A DNA stretch of 64,000 nucleotides from Lepidodermella squamata. Its lineage: Eukaryota > Gastrotricha. Location: NCBI GenBank assembly GCA_047495785.1, contig JBLDXI010000003.1, positions 124,001 to 188,000 on the forward strand, given 5' to 3'. A model generated the notes under the pieces. The model saw only the letters and a list, made by a program, of their open reading frames with translations, had not been told where the DNA came from and searched no databases. A program made the position numbers and the translations under genes. Shown here in pieces: positions 1 to 11,848 of the stretch (within the stretch, counting starts at the first letter, position 1; each line of letters begins with the position of its first letter).

Positions 1-316
1 TAAATGACCCCCGACTATTCTAAATAGTTTTCTGGTATTTAGCGATTCGAAATTGTTTTAATTTTTATTCTAAATAACCGGCCGTGCTAAATAGCGAACT
101 TTTTTACTGTGCTATTTTAATTAATTGGTTATTATCTGGTTAATTTTTTAAAACAATTAATTATTAATTTATTCCTTATTAATTTATTAATAAGGAGAAC
201 TTTATTAATAAATTAATTATTAATTAAGTTTTAATTAATAAATTGGTGTTTTTTTAAGACTATTGTTTTATTTTAGCCATTTTATTGTTTAATGTTTGCT
301 TTTATTTTTCTGGCAG

Positions 317-915
317 ATATGGGCCGGCGACTAGGCATGCCGCAGCTGATCGACATTGCGGCGCAGGTGGCGCAGGGCATGGCGTTTCTCGAACAGGAGA
401 ACTACATCCACCGCGACCTCGCCGCCCGCAACATCCTGGTCGGCGCCGGCGGGCTCAACGTCAAAATCGCCGACTTCGGCCTCGCGCGCATGGTCAAGGA
501 CGACTCGGGCTCGGTGTACGAGCCGCGGCCCGGCACCCGCTTCCCCATCAAATGGACCGCCCCGGAGGCAGCCAACCGCAACGTGTTCACGGTCAAGTCC
601 GACGTCTGGTCATTCGGCGTCCTGCTGTCGGAAATCGTCTCGCATGGCCGCGTGCCGTACCCGGGCATGTCGAACATGGAAGTGCTGCAGGCGGTCGAGT
701 CGGGCTACCGCATGCCGATGCCGGCCTCGTGCCCGCCCAAACTCTACCAGATCATGCTCGACTGCTGGCGGCCGAACCCGGACGACAGGCCGACGTTCGA
801 GACGCTGCAGTGGCAGCTCGAGGAGTTCTACAACTCGGGCGCCGAGGCCGAGTACCGAGACTCGGCCGGCTTTTCGCTCGCCACCTTTCCGACCAGTGCC
901 AGTGGTTTCAGTTGA
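317..915 (+). CDS. Src-family tyrosine kinase, C-terminal kinase exon (partial gene)
   Basis: This is the last exon of a non-receptor tyrosine kinase; upstream exons lie outside the window. It opens after a pyrimidine-rich acceptor ending in CAG at 316, needs one base from the previous exon to complete an Asp codon, and reads to TGA at 913-915. It holds the kinase C-lobe: catalytic loop [25 protein letters not shown], the DVWSFG segment and RGY-type substrate lobe ([15 protein letters not shown]). An activation-loop Tyr lies in SVYEPRPG, where Src Tyr416 lies, and a tail Tyr in AEYRD corresponds to the inhibitory Src Tyr527. The FETLQW and EEFYNS segments resemble Src42A/Frk more than mammalian c-Src. 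The activation loop looks about two residues longer than in Src. The family acts at the inner plasma membrane in adhesion and growth signalling. Codons are strongly GC-rich compared with the AT-rich intron before it. Confidence 0.93.
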
Positions 916-2497
916 TCAATTGAACGCTATGAAATAATTCATCAAAGTCTTCCACACAATCTATTCATTACAAACTACAATAATAATGCTATTCTGACTG
1001 AGTGAGTGAAACAGCAAAATTCGCCATATTTGATTGGGGAAATTTCGAAAAAATCCGAAAAATTTATTTTCAGTGAAAATTTTGAAAAATGTGCGGTTTC
1101 ACTTATTTTTTTATTTGAAACTAGTTTGGCTGAAATTGAAAAATATTTGATTTGTTTCACTTAATTCCTAGTGAGAAGGATTATGGAGTAATTTTATGCA
1201 ATTTCGAAAATTCAATTTTATCGAATTTCAACTTATCGATTTTTTCTCAACAATAACAATGAATTAGGGTCTGAACGAATATTTTAAGACTGAACGAGAT
1301 TGAACGAATTTTCTCAAAATTTCAATTTAGAATTTTTGGGATTTTATGAGTAAAATTAAAAATTGAAGACATTCGGAATTCTTTAATTTAGGAAATTTTT
1401 CCCACATTCTCTGGTTCGATTTTTAATTTTGGATTATTTTTCGAAATCTCGAGCTCAAATTTGGCGAATTTTCCTTATATCCTGTTCTTCGAAGCAATGA
1501 TCCTTGAAAAATCTAAAATCCAGTATTCTTGACTCTTGAGGTGCGCTACTACTAATTATTGAAAAAAAATCTAGCTGGTTGTGTATGGTCGCCATCATCG
1601 ACGTTTTACTCTGTACTTCTCATTTCGATACTTATTCTCGACTCATCTGGTCCGTTGCTTTGATCGTTGCTTCACTCCTCCTTGTTTCTGTTTTATGCCC
1701 TCGCTTAACCTTGCTTTTTACCACTCTTTGCTGTTTGTTTCGCCCTTTTACTCGAAGACGACAGATGAAAATCAGGTTTTATTTACATCATGATTAATTT
1801 TTTTTCGATTAATTTGAGTCTGCTGATTGATGACAATTTTTTTCTTTTCTGTTTCTGCTCTCGAAGAAGATGAGTCTCAGCGCGCGCATGTTCAGACAAG
1901 ACGGGTCGTGTTATTTTTTGTACAAAAATTGAAGTTGTAAAGAGCCAAATTGCATTGTTGCAGCGTTTTATTTTCCCGCCCGCCCGCCCTTTTCAATCAA
2001 TCAGTTTTATCTCACCCCCGTGACTACTATATCTATTATCTACATCGTGTATTGCCGTTGAGCCAAGCAAATTCAATAGTTGACCTTGTTCTTCCAGTTC
2101 TTCACTGAAACTACCCAGTTTGTCGCCAAACTTGATAATAATTGTTGTCGTTTTTTGCTCGCTCCTGTACAGAATTTTGCAGCTCTCGCGCAACGAATCA
2201 CGGAAATATTTGCAATTTCACTCGATTTGAAAATATTTAAAATCATGGAACTTCGATGAAATTGCAAATGTATCTCGCTGAGTGCGATCGTTCTGTCAAC
2301 TACTCGACTGAAAATGATTCATAATAATATTATGTACTTCATGATTATTTAATAATTTAATTGATATTCTCAAGTGAATGAATGATGACATTTTTGCAAA
2401 AAAAATCACGGAGAGAAATGAAGAGCCATTTCATTCAGGTGTTGTCTTTTTTCCTGAGTTTCTCACAACTATTATTTTCCTAATTTTTTCTAGCGAA
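916..2497. other. Intergenic/5' region between kinase and THOC1
   Basis: AT-rich sequence with no supportable coding region. The left part is 3' UTR and flank of the kinase. A TTTTTTCTAG acceptor-like sequence just before 2494 suggests that the THOC1 start codon may sit in an exon preceded by an upstream noncoding exon in this stretch. Confidence 0.4.
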
Positions 2498-5400
2498 ATG
2501 TTAGTTGATTTGAGAGCAGCTCGGCTTGAAGTCGAACGCCGCCTGCTGACTGCGACTGCGAGTAGCCCGAGTGCGGCCGATGAAGTCGCGGCCTTCGTCA
2601 GTTCGACCGGTCTCACGGCTGATGAGACAAAAAACGTGGTTGACGTGGCGGCGAAGGGCGCCCTTGGCAATGAACTCGCCGCTTCTGGCGCTAATATCGA
2701 GCGATTGCGAGCTGCGGTTGACGCGGAACTCGACGCATTGGCGCGTCTCGTCGCTAACGGCTCCTGTTCACCCCTAACTCTAGCTAATTTACTCACAGGT
2801 GAATATTTCAGCTGCACAAAAATGTTCGAAATGATGGAGCCTCAAACTTCGTTTGTTCACAAATTCAAAAATTGAGTTGATTACAGCGGCGCTTTTCATG
2901 TTGATTTTTGGAATTTTTGGCCGAGATGAAAGGATATTTATAAGAATTTCAAATTTTCTCAAAAATTGAGTGCTGGAAACCCGTTAAGCGGATCGCCGTT
3001 TAGATTTTTCGGTAATTCCTGTAGAATTTTCGGGATTTCTAATGCTAAAATTTGGGGAAGAGCGACAGCTTACAAAAATTGCAACCTATTTTGTTCGCCG
3101 TATTTTCTAAAATGACGCAAAATTTATCTTTATTTAATTCTAATTTCAGAATTATTCGAACAATCGTCCCTCGGCGCGTGTCAAACGTTGTTTTCAGTCG
3201 TCGAATCTCGAGCCGCGCTGTGGCGGTCTGACGCGTACTTCGAAGCGTGCAAAAACACGCTCCTGCGAGCGTGCAATGACCTGCTGAGACGCGCCTCGAA
3301 ATCACTCGACACCGTTTTCTGCGGGAGAGTGCAGCTCCTACTCGCTCGGCTGTTCCCACTCGACGAAAAGTCCGCGCTCAACCTGATGGGCCAGTTCAAC
3401 TTGGAAAATCTGACCATGGCCAGCAAAACGCCAGACCACGCTGATGCCGAGTTGTACGCGAAATTCTGGTCTCTGCAGGACGTGTTTCGCAACCCGAATG
3501 CGCTGCTAGGCGCGCCGGGCGTGGAGAAATTCGAACATTTTGCGGCGACAACCAAATTTGTTCTCGGCGTTTTCGCAACTCTGCCGCTTGACGACGACGC
3601 GGCTGCCACGGCTCCAACAGATTTGTCGTGAGTCTCTTTTTCAAAATTTTTACGTTTCTGAGTTACTTACTGGAAAGTTCAAGTTTCAATTCTTTCGCCG
3701 ATTTTGTGAAACCACTACAGCGTGTCCCATATGTAAGGCAAGCAAAGAAATACTCGGAAATAAGTTCAGAAACTCTAAAATGAGAGACGAAGCCGCATCT
3801 CATGGTCAGAATCTTTTTTGAAAAATTCAAAAAATTACCAGGATATTGACCTAGTTTGACACTTGTTAATGGGATTAAAAAAGTCCGGAGAAATTAATTC
3901 AAACCTGGTCAAATACCGAATATTACCGAACCAGTTACCATCGGGTTTTTGCGGGGTTACTCGCGGATAACAGATAGAATTTGTTCTCTGTGGGTTCAGT
4001 TTGATAAAATAGTTGAATCTCCTGCAAAGAGTTGCCAAATTAGGAAATGGTTGCGCAACTTCTGGGACACCCTCTATGCTTCATCATGGAATTCCTATTT
4101 TTGTCTTGAGACTAATACACTATAGTGTATTAGTCTCAAGATTTTTGTACTTGGATCAGTAGGTATCGGTTTCAACTTTTACCAGTTCAGAAGAATTACT
4201 ACGGAAATGAACGGTTTTCACTCCGTGATAGTTTCCGGAATATCTTTTTGCCGAACCAAAGTCGAAATATGTCAAGAGTCATTTTTTTAATATTTTACGA
4301 ATTTTACGAATTTTAGGCTTAGCATGAATTTTGAACCGAACATCTTATAGAAAATGTTGCGCTAAATTCAGTGGTGAATTTCCTAGAATTATTGAAGCCA
4401 ATCTTGACCTTGGATTAACATCCGAAAATCGATTTCAGGCAACTAGAAAAGTCTAAAATTTGGTTCCGCTAACAGGAAGACCAGATAGTTTCCCCCAAGG
4501 TCGCTTTTTGATGGGTTTAAAGAGTTTTCTTCTGACAGAGACAATTTGAGGTGAAATTGAAAACCGAAAATTGATACCACTATAATTCCATATTTTAATC
4601 GTCGATATATATATCTCACCATAATAGAAATCGATCAAAATTTCGATTGAATATTTATGTTTTTGTTGTGTAGCAACAACGCGTCGATTGGCTCTGAGCA
4701 AGTGTTCTTCTCGAAATACCTGACCAATGAAAAGCTGCTGGACCTGCAACTCGCAGACGCCACCGTCCGGCGCTGCGTGCTGCTGCAACTGCTCATCACC
4801 CTGCAGTACCTGCTGACGCCAGCGAAAGCGAAACAGGGCCAGTCGCTGACGGCCGATTCGGAACGCGTCGCGCGTGAGTTGGGCGAGGCGGCCCTGGCGC
4901 AGTTGCGACGCACGCCGCCGCGGGGCGAGCATTTCGCCACGGCTGTCCAGCGCCTGTTGACCTCGGAGGAGGCGTGGTCGCGCTGGAAAAACGACGCGTG
5001 CCCCTCATTCGTGAAAGCCGCTGAGCCGCTGGTTGCGAAGCGCCTGCGCCGCAAACGCCCCCTAGGTAAGCGAGTCCTAATTTAGGCTTAGAAATGGATC
5101 GAAAAATGTGGTGGTATGCATTTAATTCCGCAAAAACCGGCGCTTTCGACGTTTATTTTTCACGTCATTGTCATTCGAAATGGATTGGTTCTGTCGAGGG
5201 TCTCCGGGGTTTGATCTCAAGAGACAGAGGATAGAGCAAGCTAGTCCTAATGCTTCAATGTTTCGATTTCTTCCACACTGGGTAACAGAGGCTTTGGCCT
5301 GGTTGAATAGTGCCAGTACCAGCTTTAAGACTGTGGCTGTGTAGTACAGATGGATAATATGGTCATCTTTGAATATTTTTCGACAGTTCGTTTTGCTGAA

Positions 5401-7791
5401 AAGTAGATGATGTCAACGAGAATACTGCAAATGCTCCGTTCACCAGGCCGACCTCAGTCCAAATATTCGACGTCAACATGACATGCTTGATTGAAGCCTT
5501 TCGATAGAAATGGGACATTTTCTAACCCACCGGCCTTGTCAGAATTTGCGTCATCAGCATCAATACGGGCGACAGACTTGCCACTCGAGCATAGCATTTT
5601 CGAATTTCGCCTTTTGTCCTACGTCGACCTTTTGGTAGTCTGACTGGTCGAGGAACAGTTAGTTGTAGCCAATCGGAGCTAATTGAGCCCAGTCCCCCGT
5701 CATTATGAATGATTTATTAGCGGATTTGGCAAAGGTCAACAGGAAGCCCCTCATGGCCGAAAGTAGGCTTTAAAACCAATTTTGACAGAGGTAAAAACTA
5801 AAACGCGAATAAGGTTAGTTGCTAAGTAAATTTAAGAGTGGGATGATTGTTGTGCCACAAAGCGCTCGGTTTTATCAAGCCGTCTTCGTGCACCTCCAGC
5901 TGAGCTTGGCAACGCTAGGCGGTCTTGCCTTTACCTTGTTGCAGAATCGAAACGATGCTTGAAAAAGCGATCTCCATGAAACATTCGTTCTTGTTCTACA
6001 GGAGCTCTCGCGGCTCCAGGTCTTGGCGTCGTCGCTTTTCATCATCGGCCGAGATTCGAGTAACTCATGAAACTTGATTGTTTGTTCGCCTTCACTCGAG
6101 CTAAATCGGTAGTCGGCATGGCGAAGATGTTCATCGATGAGAATGCGACGAATAATCTGAGAAATTAGATCAAAGCTGCAGTGATGAATTTTGTTAGCCG
6201 GTTGTAATACGATACTAGGCCGAATTCGTCGTACTCGCTTAACAGATCGTCATCTTCGAGAAACAGACCAATGTGTTTAGCTGAGTCGATGCTCATGGTA
6301 ATATGTCTTTGGCCACATGTTTTCCCGAAACGCCAAACGAAATGTTTGTAGCCCGCATCCAGTTGCTGAGTAGTAGAGCCTATAGGAAACATCCACTAAA
6401 CGATGTATATCCTAATCACCTTTTCGAAATTTAAATGCGAATTCACTTTTCATTTTTAACTTGAAATCGTAGAAATCGTTCGAAATTTAGAAAATGGCTC
6501 TGCTAAAAATTGATTAAAATTGTTTCCTGATTCACAACTCTCCTAACGAGCATACTTTTTACACTACTTTCATCAGTTGAGCCAAATTGTTATTTGAAGT
6601 ATGTTCCAACATGCGTTTTTGCTCATTTTAGGCGACGAACTTGCCGCTGCGACTTTGGCGAACAAGCCGGCGAGACTGGGCGCCCCCGAGCTCAACCGGC
6701 TGTTCGCGACAACGTCAGCCGCCGGCGCCGGTGCCGACAACTTGCCGGTGTGCCGCGCGGCCACCGCCCAGCCGGAACTGCGCGACTTCTTCACGGAAGC
6801 CGTGCGGCAACTCGAGCCCGGGCTCGGCCTCGAGGAGTCGGCGAAACAGCACCGCAAGTCGGAGTGGCAGTGGCGCGCACTGCGCCTCCTCGCCTCGGCC
6901 GGCCCGCAGTTCTTCGCCAGCGGCTCCGATGGCGGCAAACCGTCGGCGCCCGCGAAGAAACTCGCCATGGCCGTGCCCGACTTCCTGGAGCTGCAAATGC
7001 GAGCTCTCGCGCCGTCTCTCGGCATCAAACTCAACGATCCGGTAAGCTTTGGATTAACGTGGGAAGAACTGAGTTCAAGATTTTCTCCTCGGAGGGGGCT
7101 CCCTAAGGGAAAACTCAACTAAATCGCTTGAAATTCTGGCGGTTTCACCAGAAATAATCTTTTCATGCACGGCTCCTGCACATTTTTGATGGCGTCCAAA
7201 TAAGCATAAACTGAGTTGAAGAAGAATCCAGTTTTTGCATGTGATTTTCTAGAATTTGTGACGCATTCTTTCGTACATTTTCAGGTTGCCCAACCTGCGA
7301 AAGCACCTCCCGCCGCGAAAACTGCCGAGCCGGCCGCCGCCGTCGTGAAGAAGGAGGAGGCTGTCGAAGCTGCGGCACCTACAGCAAACTCCCAGCAGCG
7401 GGACGACGCAATGGAGGCTGATGGCACGCTGGACGAAGCGCCGGTGGACGATAACGACAAGTCGATGGTGAAGGACGAGCCGGTTGCCAAGGACCAAGGG
7501 CCGTTGCTAGGCACGCACAAGGCAGCTGTGGCGCTGCTGATCTCAGCGCACTGGCAGACGCTGGCGAAACAGCTCGCCTTCGACGAGGACGAGGTGGCGT
7601 ACTTCGAGACGCAGGACGCGGGCGACAAGGCGAAACAGGCGCAGCGCATGCTCGAGCTGTGGGAGGAGCGCGAGACCGATTTCGGCAAGAAGCCGGCCCT
7701 GCCGTTGTCGAAGCTCGAGGCGGAGCTGCGGCGTTGTGCTGGCTGCGAGTCAATCGCCGACCGCCTCAAACAGCTGCCCGGCGTTGCGTGA
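2498..7791 (+). CDS. THOC1: THO complex subunit 1 (HPR1/THOC1), five coding exons
   Basis: Joined exons 2498-2798, 3150-3627, 4674-5065, 6632-7041 and 7285-7791 give 695 residues (human is 657). All junctions are GT-AG and keep frame. Recognisable THOC1 blocks are CNDLLRR, KSLDTVFCGRVQ, LARLFPLDEKS, FWSLQDVFRNP, YLTNEKLLDLQL, CPSFVK and WRALRLLA. A lysine- and acid-rich stretch in exon 5 leads into a C-terminal death-fold domain (about residues 600-690, with HWQTLAKQL and ELWEERE). THOC1 is a core of the nuclear THO/TREX complex that couples transcription to mRNA packaging and export. The start ATG at 2498 is the first in frame after a possible acceptor at 2493; an upstream coding exon is not excluded. 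AATAAA at 7840 follows the TGA by about 50 bp. Exons are GC-rich and introns AT-rich. Intron 2 carries a 36-bp palindromic insertion and intron 3 a decayed coding-like stretch. Confidence 0.95.
4105..4140. mobile_element. 36-bp perfect palindrome with 8-bp target duplication (minimal hAT-like element)
   Basis: Two 18-bp arms (CTTGAGACTAATACACTA and its exact complement) abut with no spacer. The identical octamer ATTTTTGT flanks the palindrome directly on both sides (4097-4104 and 4141-4148). An inverted repeat with an 8-bp direct duplication is the signature left by hAT-class transposition. Nothing internal remains, so it would be a pure-terminus derivative. It sits in THOC1 intron 2. Confidence 0.7.
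5066..6631. other. THOC1 intron 3 with decayed coding-like sequence
   Basis: This 1.57 kb intron is longer and more GC-balanced than its neighbours. On the minus strand 6392-6165 is open (75 codons), and a shifted frame continues to about 5880 with codon-like composition but stops. I do not recognise the product. An old, broken transposon gene is a reasonable guess only. Confidence 0.25.
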
Positions 7792-7839
7792 TAACAACTT
7801 TGTTTTATAATTTGAAATAGTTGTAATGTTGCAATCTGG

Positions 7840-7845
7840 AATAAA
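7840..7845 (+). terminator. Poly(A) signal of THOC1
   Basis: AATAAA about 50 bp after the THOC1 stop codon and before any other gene. Confidence 0.75.
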
Positions 7846-7971
7846 ATCGCTGTTTCCTACTAGAATTGACTTGTTACATGGCGTTCTAACAATAGGGATT
7901 TCTGTTTTAGCGCGAGCTGCAAAGGCTAGAGGGGCGTGTCTATTACTCAGATCTCGTGACTTATCGTAAGT

Positions 7972-7983
7972 TAGCTGGGCTAT
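7972..7983 (+). repeat. Target-site duplication of the retrotransposon (left copy)
   Basis: TAGCTGGGCTAT, identical to 8725-8736 on the other side of the element. Confidence 0.85.
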
Positions 7984-8724
7984 AACATAACATAACATAA
8001 CATTTTCTTTATTGTTCAGCACTTTTGACATTAAAAGAACAGTAAAAAACAAAATTAGAAAAAACAACAAAAAGGCGTGCTGAAAATAAAAATCACTCCG
8101 GTGTACACACCCTGCCGGACAGGTCACGGTGGTGACCTCGCAAGCAGAGCGCGTGTCGGAGGAGGACCAGTCTAGGGGACCGATCCTAGTCAACCCGAAA
8201 TCATTTTTCATCAGTAATACAAAATATGCAAAAACCCTCGAGAAGAATCAGATTCATCACCCCAGACTATGAATTTTCAGCCTCCACTCATTTCTGTCCT
8301 TCGCTAGATCATCTGCATCCTCTAAATTTTGAATTCCCACCCGCCCCAAATTTTTCTTAATACAGTCGAGCCACCTTAGCTTAGGTCTGCCTCTAGGACG
8401 TTTCCAACCCTCCGGCACGTTCCAATACCGTACTCGGTGGGTTAGCCGTTCGGGGTCCATGCGAGCAACATGGCCGTACCACCTAAGTTGATGTCTTGCT
8501 AATACTATCGAAGATAATTTTTGAGTTTCACATTTCTCTCTAATATAATCATTCCTAACTCTGTCTCTCAGAGTGACACCGCAAATGCTACGTAGGCATC
8601 GCATCTGACAAACGTTCAGTCGCCGTTCATCCTCACTGGTCATCGTCCAATTTTCACCCCCAAATTTCGCAACCGGTTCTACTGTACCTCGAAGACACTT
8701 CATTTTTACGCTAATAGGAATAGA
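7984..8724 (-). mobile_element. 5'-truncated non-LTR retrotransposon (RT C-terminal fragment)
   Basis: A minus-strand open frame at 8703-8257 encodes the C-terminal part of an endonuclease/reverse-transcriptase polyprotein. It shows the familiar tail blocks DERRLNVCQMRCLRSI, RHQLRWYGHVARM and KRPRGRPKLRW. The 3' end (low coordinates) terminates in a short tandem repeat, (ATGTT)n on the minus strand, as RTE/CR1-like elements often do. The identical 12-mer TAGCTGGGCTAT occurs immediately outside both ends (7972-7983 and 8725-8736), so the whole insertion and its target-primed duplication are visible. The 5' half with endonuclease and RT catalytic domains is missing, so this copy cannot move by itself. 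Confidence 0.88.
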
Positions 8725-8736
8725 TAGCTGGGCTAT
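8725..8736 (+). repeat. Target-site duplication of the retrotransposon (right copy)
   Basis: TAGCTGGGCTAT, identical to 7972-7983. Confidence 0.85.
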
Positions 8737-9142
8737 GACTTTGATTTTTGATTTTTAAACGCTAGAGATTTCCGATACTAACGTGGGGCCGAAGGCAGAG
8801 CTTTTTGTCCTTTTTCGTCACAAGTACTTGAACCTAGTTTCGAACGGTATCCTTTGAGGTATTCAGAGCTTAACTGCTCAACTGAGCCAAATTGTTCCTC
8901 TATTCAGAATATGTAATAAAACATTCAAGCACCTGACGTAACTTGGAAGCTGAAGATGTGAAGGTTCACAGAGAGTAAAAGTTGATGATCTTTCGGCTTT
9001 TTAGGTCATTTAAAACTTTCCCTGAATTTCCAGTAGGTGATTTAAGTAACATTAACAGCAGGATACATAAGTCTAACAAATAGGTATTTCATAATGACTT
9101 TCCAAATGAAACATGTATTTATTGGAATAAAAAAACCAATAT

Positions 9143-10150
9143 TTAACCGGAAGCTGCGTTAATCACCGAATTAATCCAAGGCATAAAGCTGCACAGGCGA
9201 GTGAAAACACTCGGTCCTTTCATGGCTTTGTAACAAAGTCCGCCGTTTGCCACTATTCCCATCTGCACGAAATAGCCGTCTCGAACACAAGCGAGCGGTC
9301 CACCTGAATCTCCAGAGCACACCGCCTGCGTCTCAGTGCCAGCACACACGGCATTTTCGAAAATGTAAGAATCTAGAATGTAATTGGCGCAATCTAATGG
9401 TGACAGCAGACTCATCATAGTCGCTTGCATGTTGACGGGCTGGGATACATTATCGGACAAGCCCCATCCGGTGACAATTACCGCCTCGCCAGGTTGACAC
9501 GTGTCATCGCAAGACCGCGGCAAGCAGATTGGCTGGATGTTCCACGAGGTGAAAGACAACGGCGAGCTCAGGCGAATCAGTGCTACGTCGTTTATTGAAA
9601 TGTTCTGGTACAAAGTGTAGTTTGGATGAACGGTGATTGTTAGCGCACTTCGAGTTGTTGATCGACTATTGCGATTGCTCGAGCCGAAAGCCATGGAGAC
9701 CCCGGAGGTTGACGTCAGGCTTCGGACACAATGGCCGGCTGTTAGTACGTAATTTGCCGATATTACGGACGCGCCGCAAAAAGCTTGCGGGGTAGTGAGA
9801 GAAACCTGCCACGGAAATTCGTTCGGTAGGGCCTGTTACATATTAATTGTTTTCTTGAGAACTTTATGATCTGTGGTAATTTTATTAATTACATCTCTGC
9901 CACTGATGATGCCGAGTCCCCGCGGAGTTTCGCCAACGTTGTAATAAGAGCTGTGGCCACACGATCCATTTATCGAAGCCTTCGCTGGCGTAGCGTTGTA
10001 ATTGGGAATCAACGCCGTCAATGGTTCCATTTTACCTGGCGCTGGTCCTGATTGACAAGCCTCAGCGTCATCTTCGACGAAAATGACCATTGCAAGAAAT
10101 AAATTGAGAAAAGCGAGGATGCAGCATCTTGCCAAGCTTTGTAGAAGCAT
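9143..10150 (-). CDS. Secreted S1-family serine protease with atypical activation site and pocket
   Basis: Exon 1 is 10150-9893 and exon 2 is 9832-9143, separated by a 60-bp GT-AG intron; the product is 315 residues. A hydrophobic N-terminus (LARCCILAFLNLFLAMVIF) serves as signal peptide. The protease domain starts at IISGRD, continues FPWQVSL, and has the full triad: His in LTAGHC, Asp in NDVALI, Ser in GDSGGPL. Two things are odd. The residue before IISG is Gly (RGLG-IISG), not the usual Arg/Lys of zymogens. The specificity site reads AVCSGDSGGP, putting Ala where trypsin has Asp189, and the 214-216 triplet is A-N-G in place of S-W-G. It is therefore probably not tryptic; elastase- or chymotrypsin-like specificity is possible. 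A minus-strand AATAAA lies at 9118-9123. Confidence 0.9.
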
Positions 10151-10607
10151 AGCGTGTAAAATGGAACTAGGTCAGCCTTTTGCCGCCTGCAAGCTGCAAG
10201 TTTCAAATTTATATTTGAGAGAACTTCGGTAATGCTTTAGTAAGTAACTTGTAATGTTTTCTGAACTTTACTACAGCTTTTCTTAATTGGTGCTCGTCAA
10301 GTATAGTAATTCTGCATCGGTGACTTGATGATTGCGGCAAAAAATACGTTAGAACATGTGTTCACGAATACCTTCGTTGTTGGTGCAAGTGTAACGTGTA
10401 CATAATAACTTGGAGTTTTTGCAGTTCTTTCACGCAGGTAGAACGTTACTCGATGTGGCTTTTCTATTGCTTTTCTGAAATTGTTGAAGTGATGAGGGAT
10501 AGTAGATGAAAAAATCGATACACTAACCAATCACTCACGCTTTCCCATTCATAACAAGTTATTAATTTCTATTACGCTCTCTACCAACAAGATTTAGATG
10601 GTGTTAA

Positions 10608-11351
10608 TGCAAAATTCAAGCTTCAATATCCATCTGCTTTGAACGGCCTTTTAATTTCTTATTCTTATTAATAGTTCCACTTCAAATCGGTCTTTTCATA
10701 TTTCTGAAAAAGTATTCTACCAACTGCTGTGGGCAGCCATGGTATAATCAAGAAGATTCAAACTCCGCGAAATGCGATGGGAGCTTGCTTTCAATTGCAG
10801 CAACAACCAGCCTGAAATGTCCTCACTTCTTCGCGAACACCCCTGATATTTTGCGCCATTCAACCTTGATTATCGAGTTTCCTCGAATGAACTGTAAAGC
10901 AGCTGCCAATTATGTTGGAATTTACAGCGGAATTTTCGGTCAATTAGAAATGCGTGCTTTTGATCGGAGCTTCTACCACTTTGCGCCAGCCGATGCGTTA
11001 CCTGGGACAAATTTGTTCAACCTTACTACCAGCTCGGATACCATCCTGGATCTCCACCGGATTGCTGAGATATTGAGATCAGGAGGCGAAACAATCTTCC
11101 GATGCGGATCAATCACTCAGGTTTGATAAAATTACTGGATTCTACAGCTCCAAGGTTTTTGTGACGCCCCATTGTTTTGATTACAGATCAGCCAATGGCT
11201 GGGATATAAACTGGCCTGGAGCGATGATTTCATTTTCAGCCACGAACTTATGGATCGTGTTCGAAACCTGACAGCACCATGCTGGACTCGTTCCACTGGA
11301 CCGAGGAACTTGGTAGCTGGTGGCTCAACGATGATTTTGAATTTTCAATAA
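10608..11351 (+). CDS. Unidentified cysteine-containing protein, 3' two exons
   Basis: An open frame ends at a GT donor after 11120. A 66-bp intron (11121-11186) joins it in phase to 11187-11351, which ends in TAA overlapping an AATAAA at 11347. The intron size and the stop/poly(A) arrangement fit a real gene. The N-terminal exon is unresolved: there is no in-frame ATG near the 5' end of the open frame (it opens after TAA at 10605), so an upstream exon is expected; possible acceptors are near 10674 and 10712. The predicted segment has about seven cysteines (NCCGQPW, KCPHFF, MNCKAA, FRCGS, APCW) and suggests a secreted protein. I do not recognise the family. Confidence 0.4.
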
Positions 11352-11848
11352 AACTATGCCATACATACTTGAATCTTTTGACTTCATTCAACCATGATTC
11401 CACGCATGATTCCACGACGATTCCACGATATTGTTGATTTTTCTAGAATATTCTTCAGTTCAACAAAAGTCCGCTAACCTGTAAATGTTTGAAGCTCCTA
11501 CGGCCGGACATCCTGAAATTGGGATATTTCATTACGCATTACGCTTTGCATTACGTCATATGCTTACTGGCTGTTCGCTCCATTTCCGTGATTTTTCAAA
11601 GCCTAAAAACAGGCCGCTCTTATAGAAGTGTGGGCAAACTAAAAACACAGTTCTTAATGCGATGTAAAACTCCCATCCGCCTCCATGATCCAGACAATTC
11701 AAAGAGTTAAGTGATCCCGTGATTTCACGCCTTAAAAGCATATTTTCGATTGCTGCTCTGAGTAGAACGCCACACATTCCTTAACAATTTATGAGCGAGA
11801 ACACTAGGATTTGAAATTCGAAGCTGTTAAATATCATTCGACCCGGTT

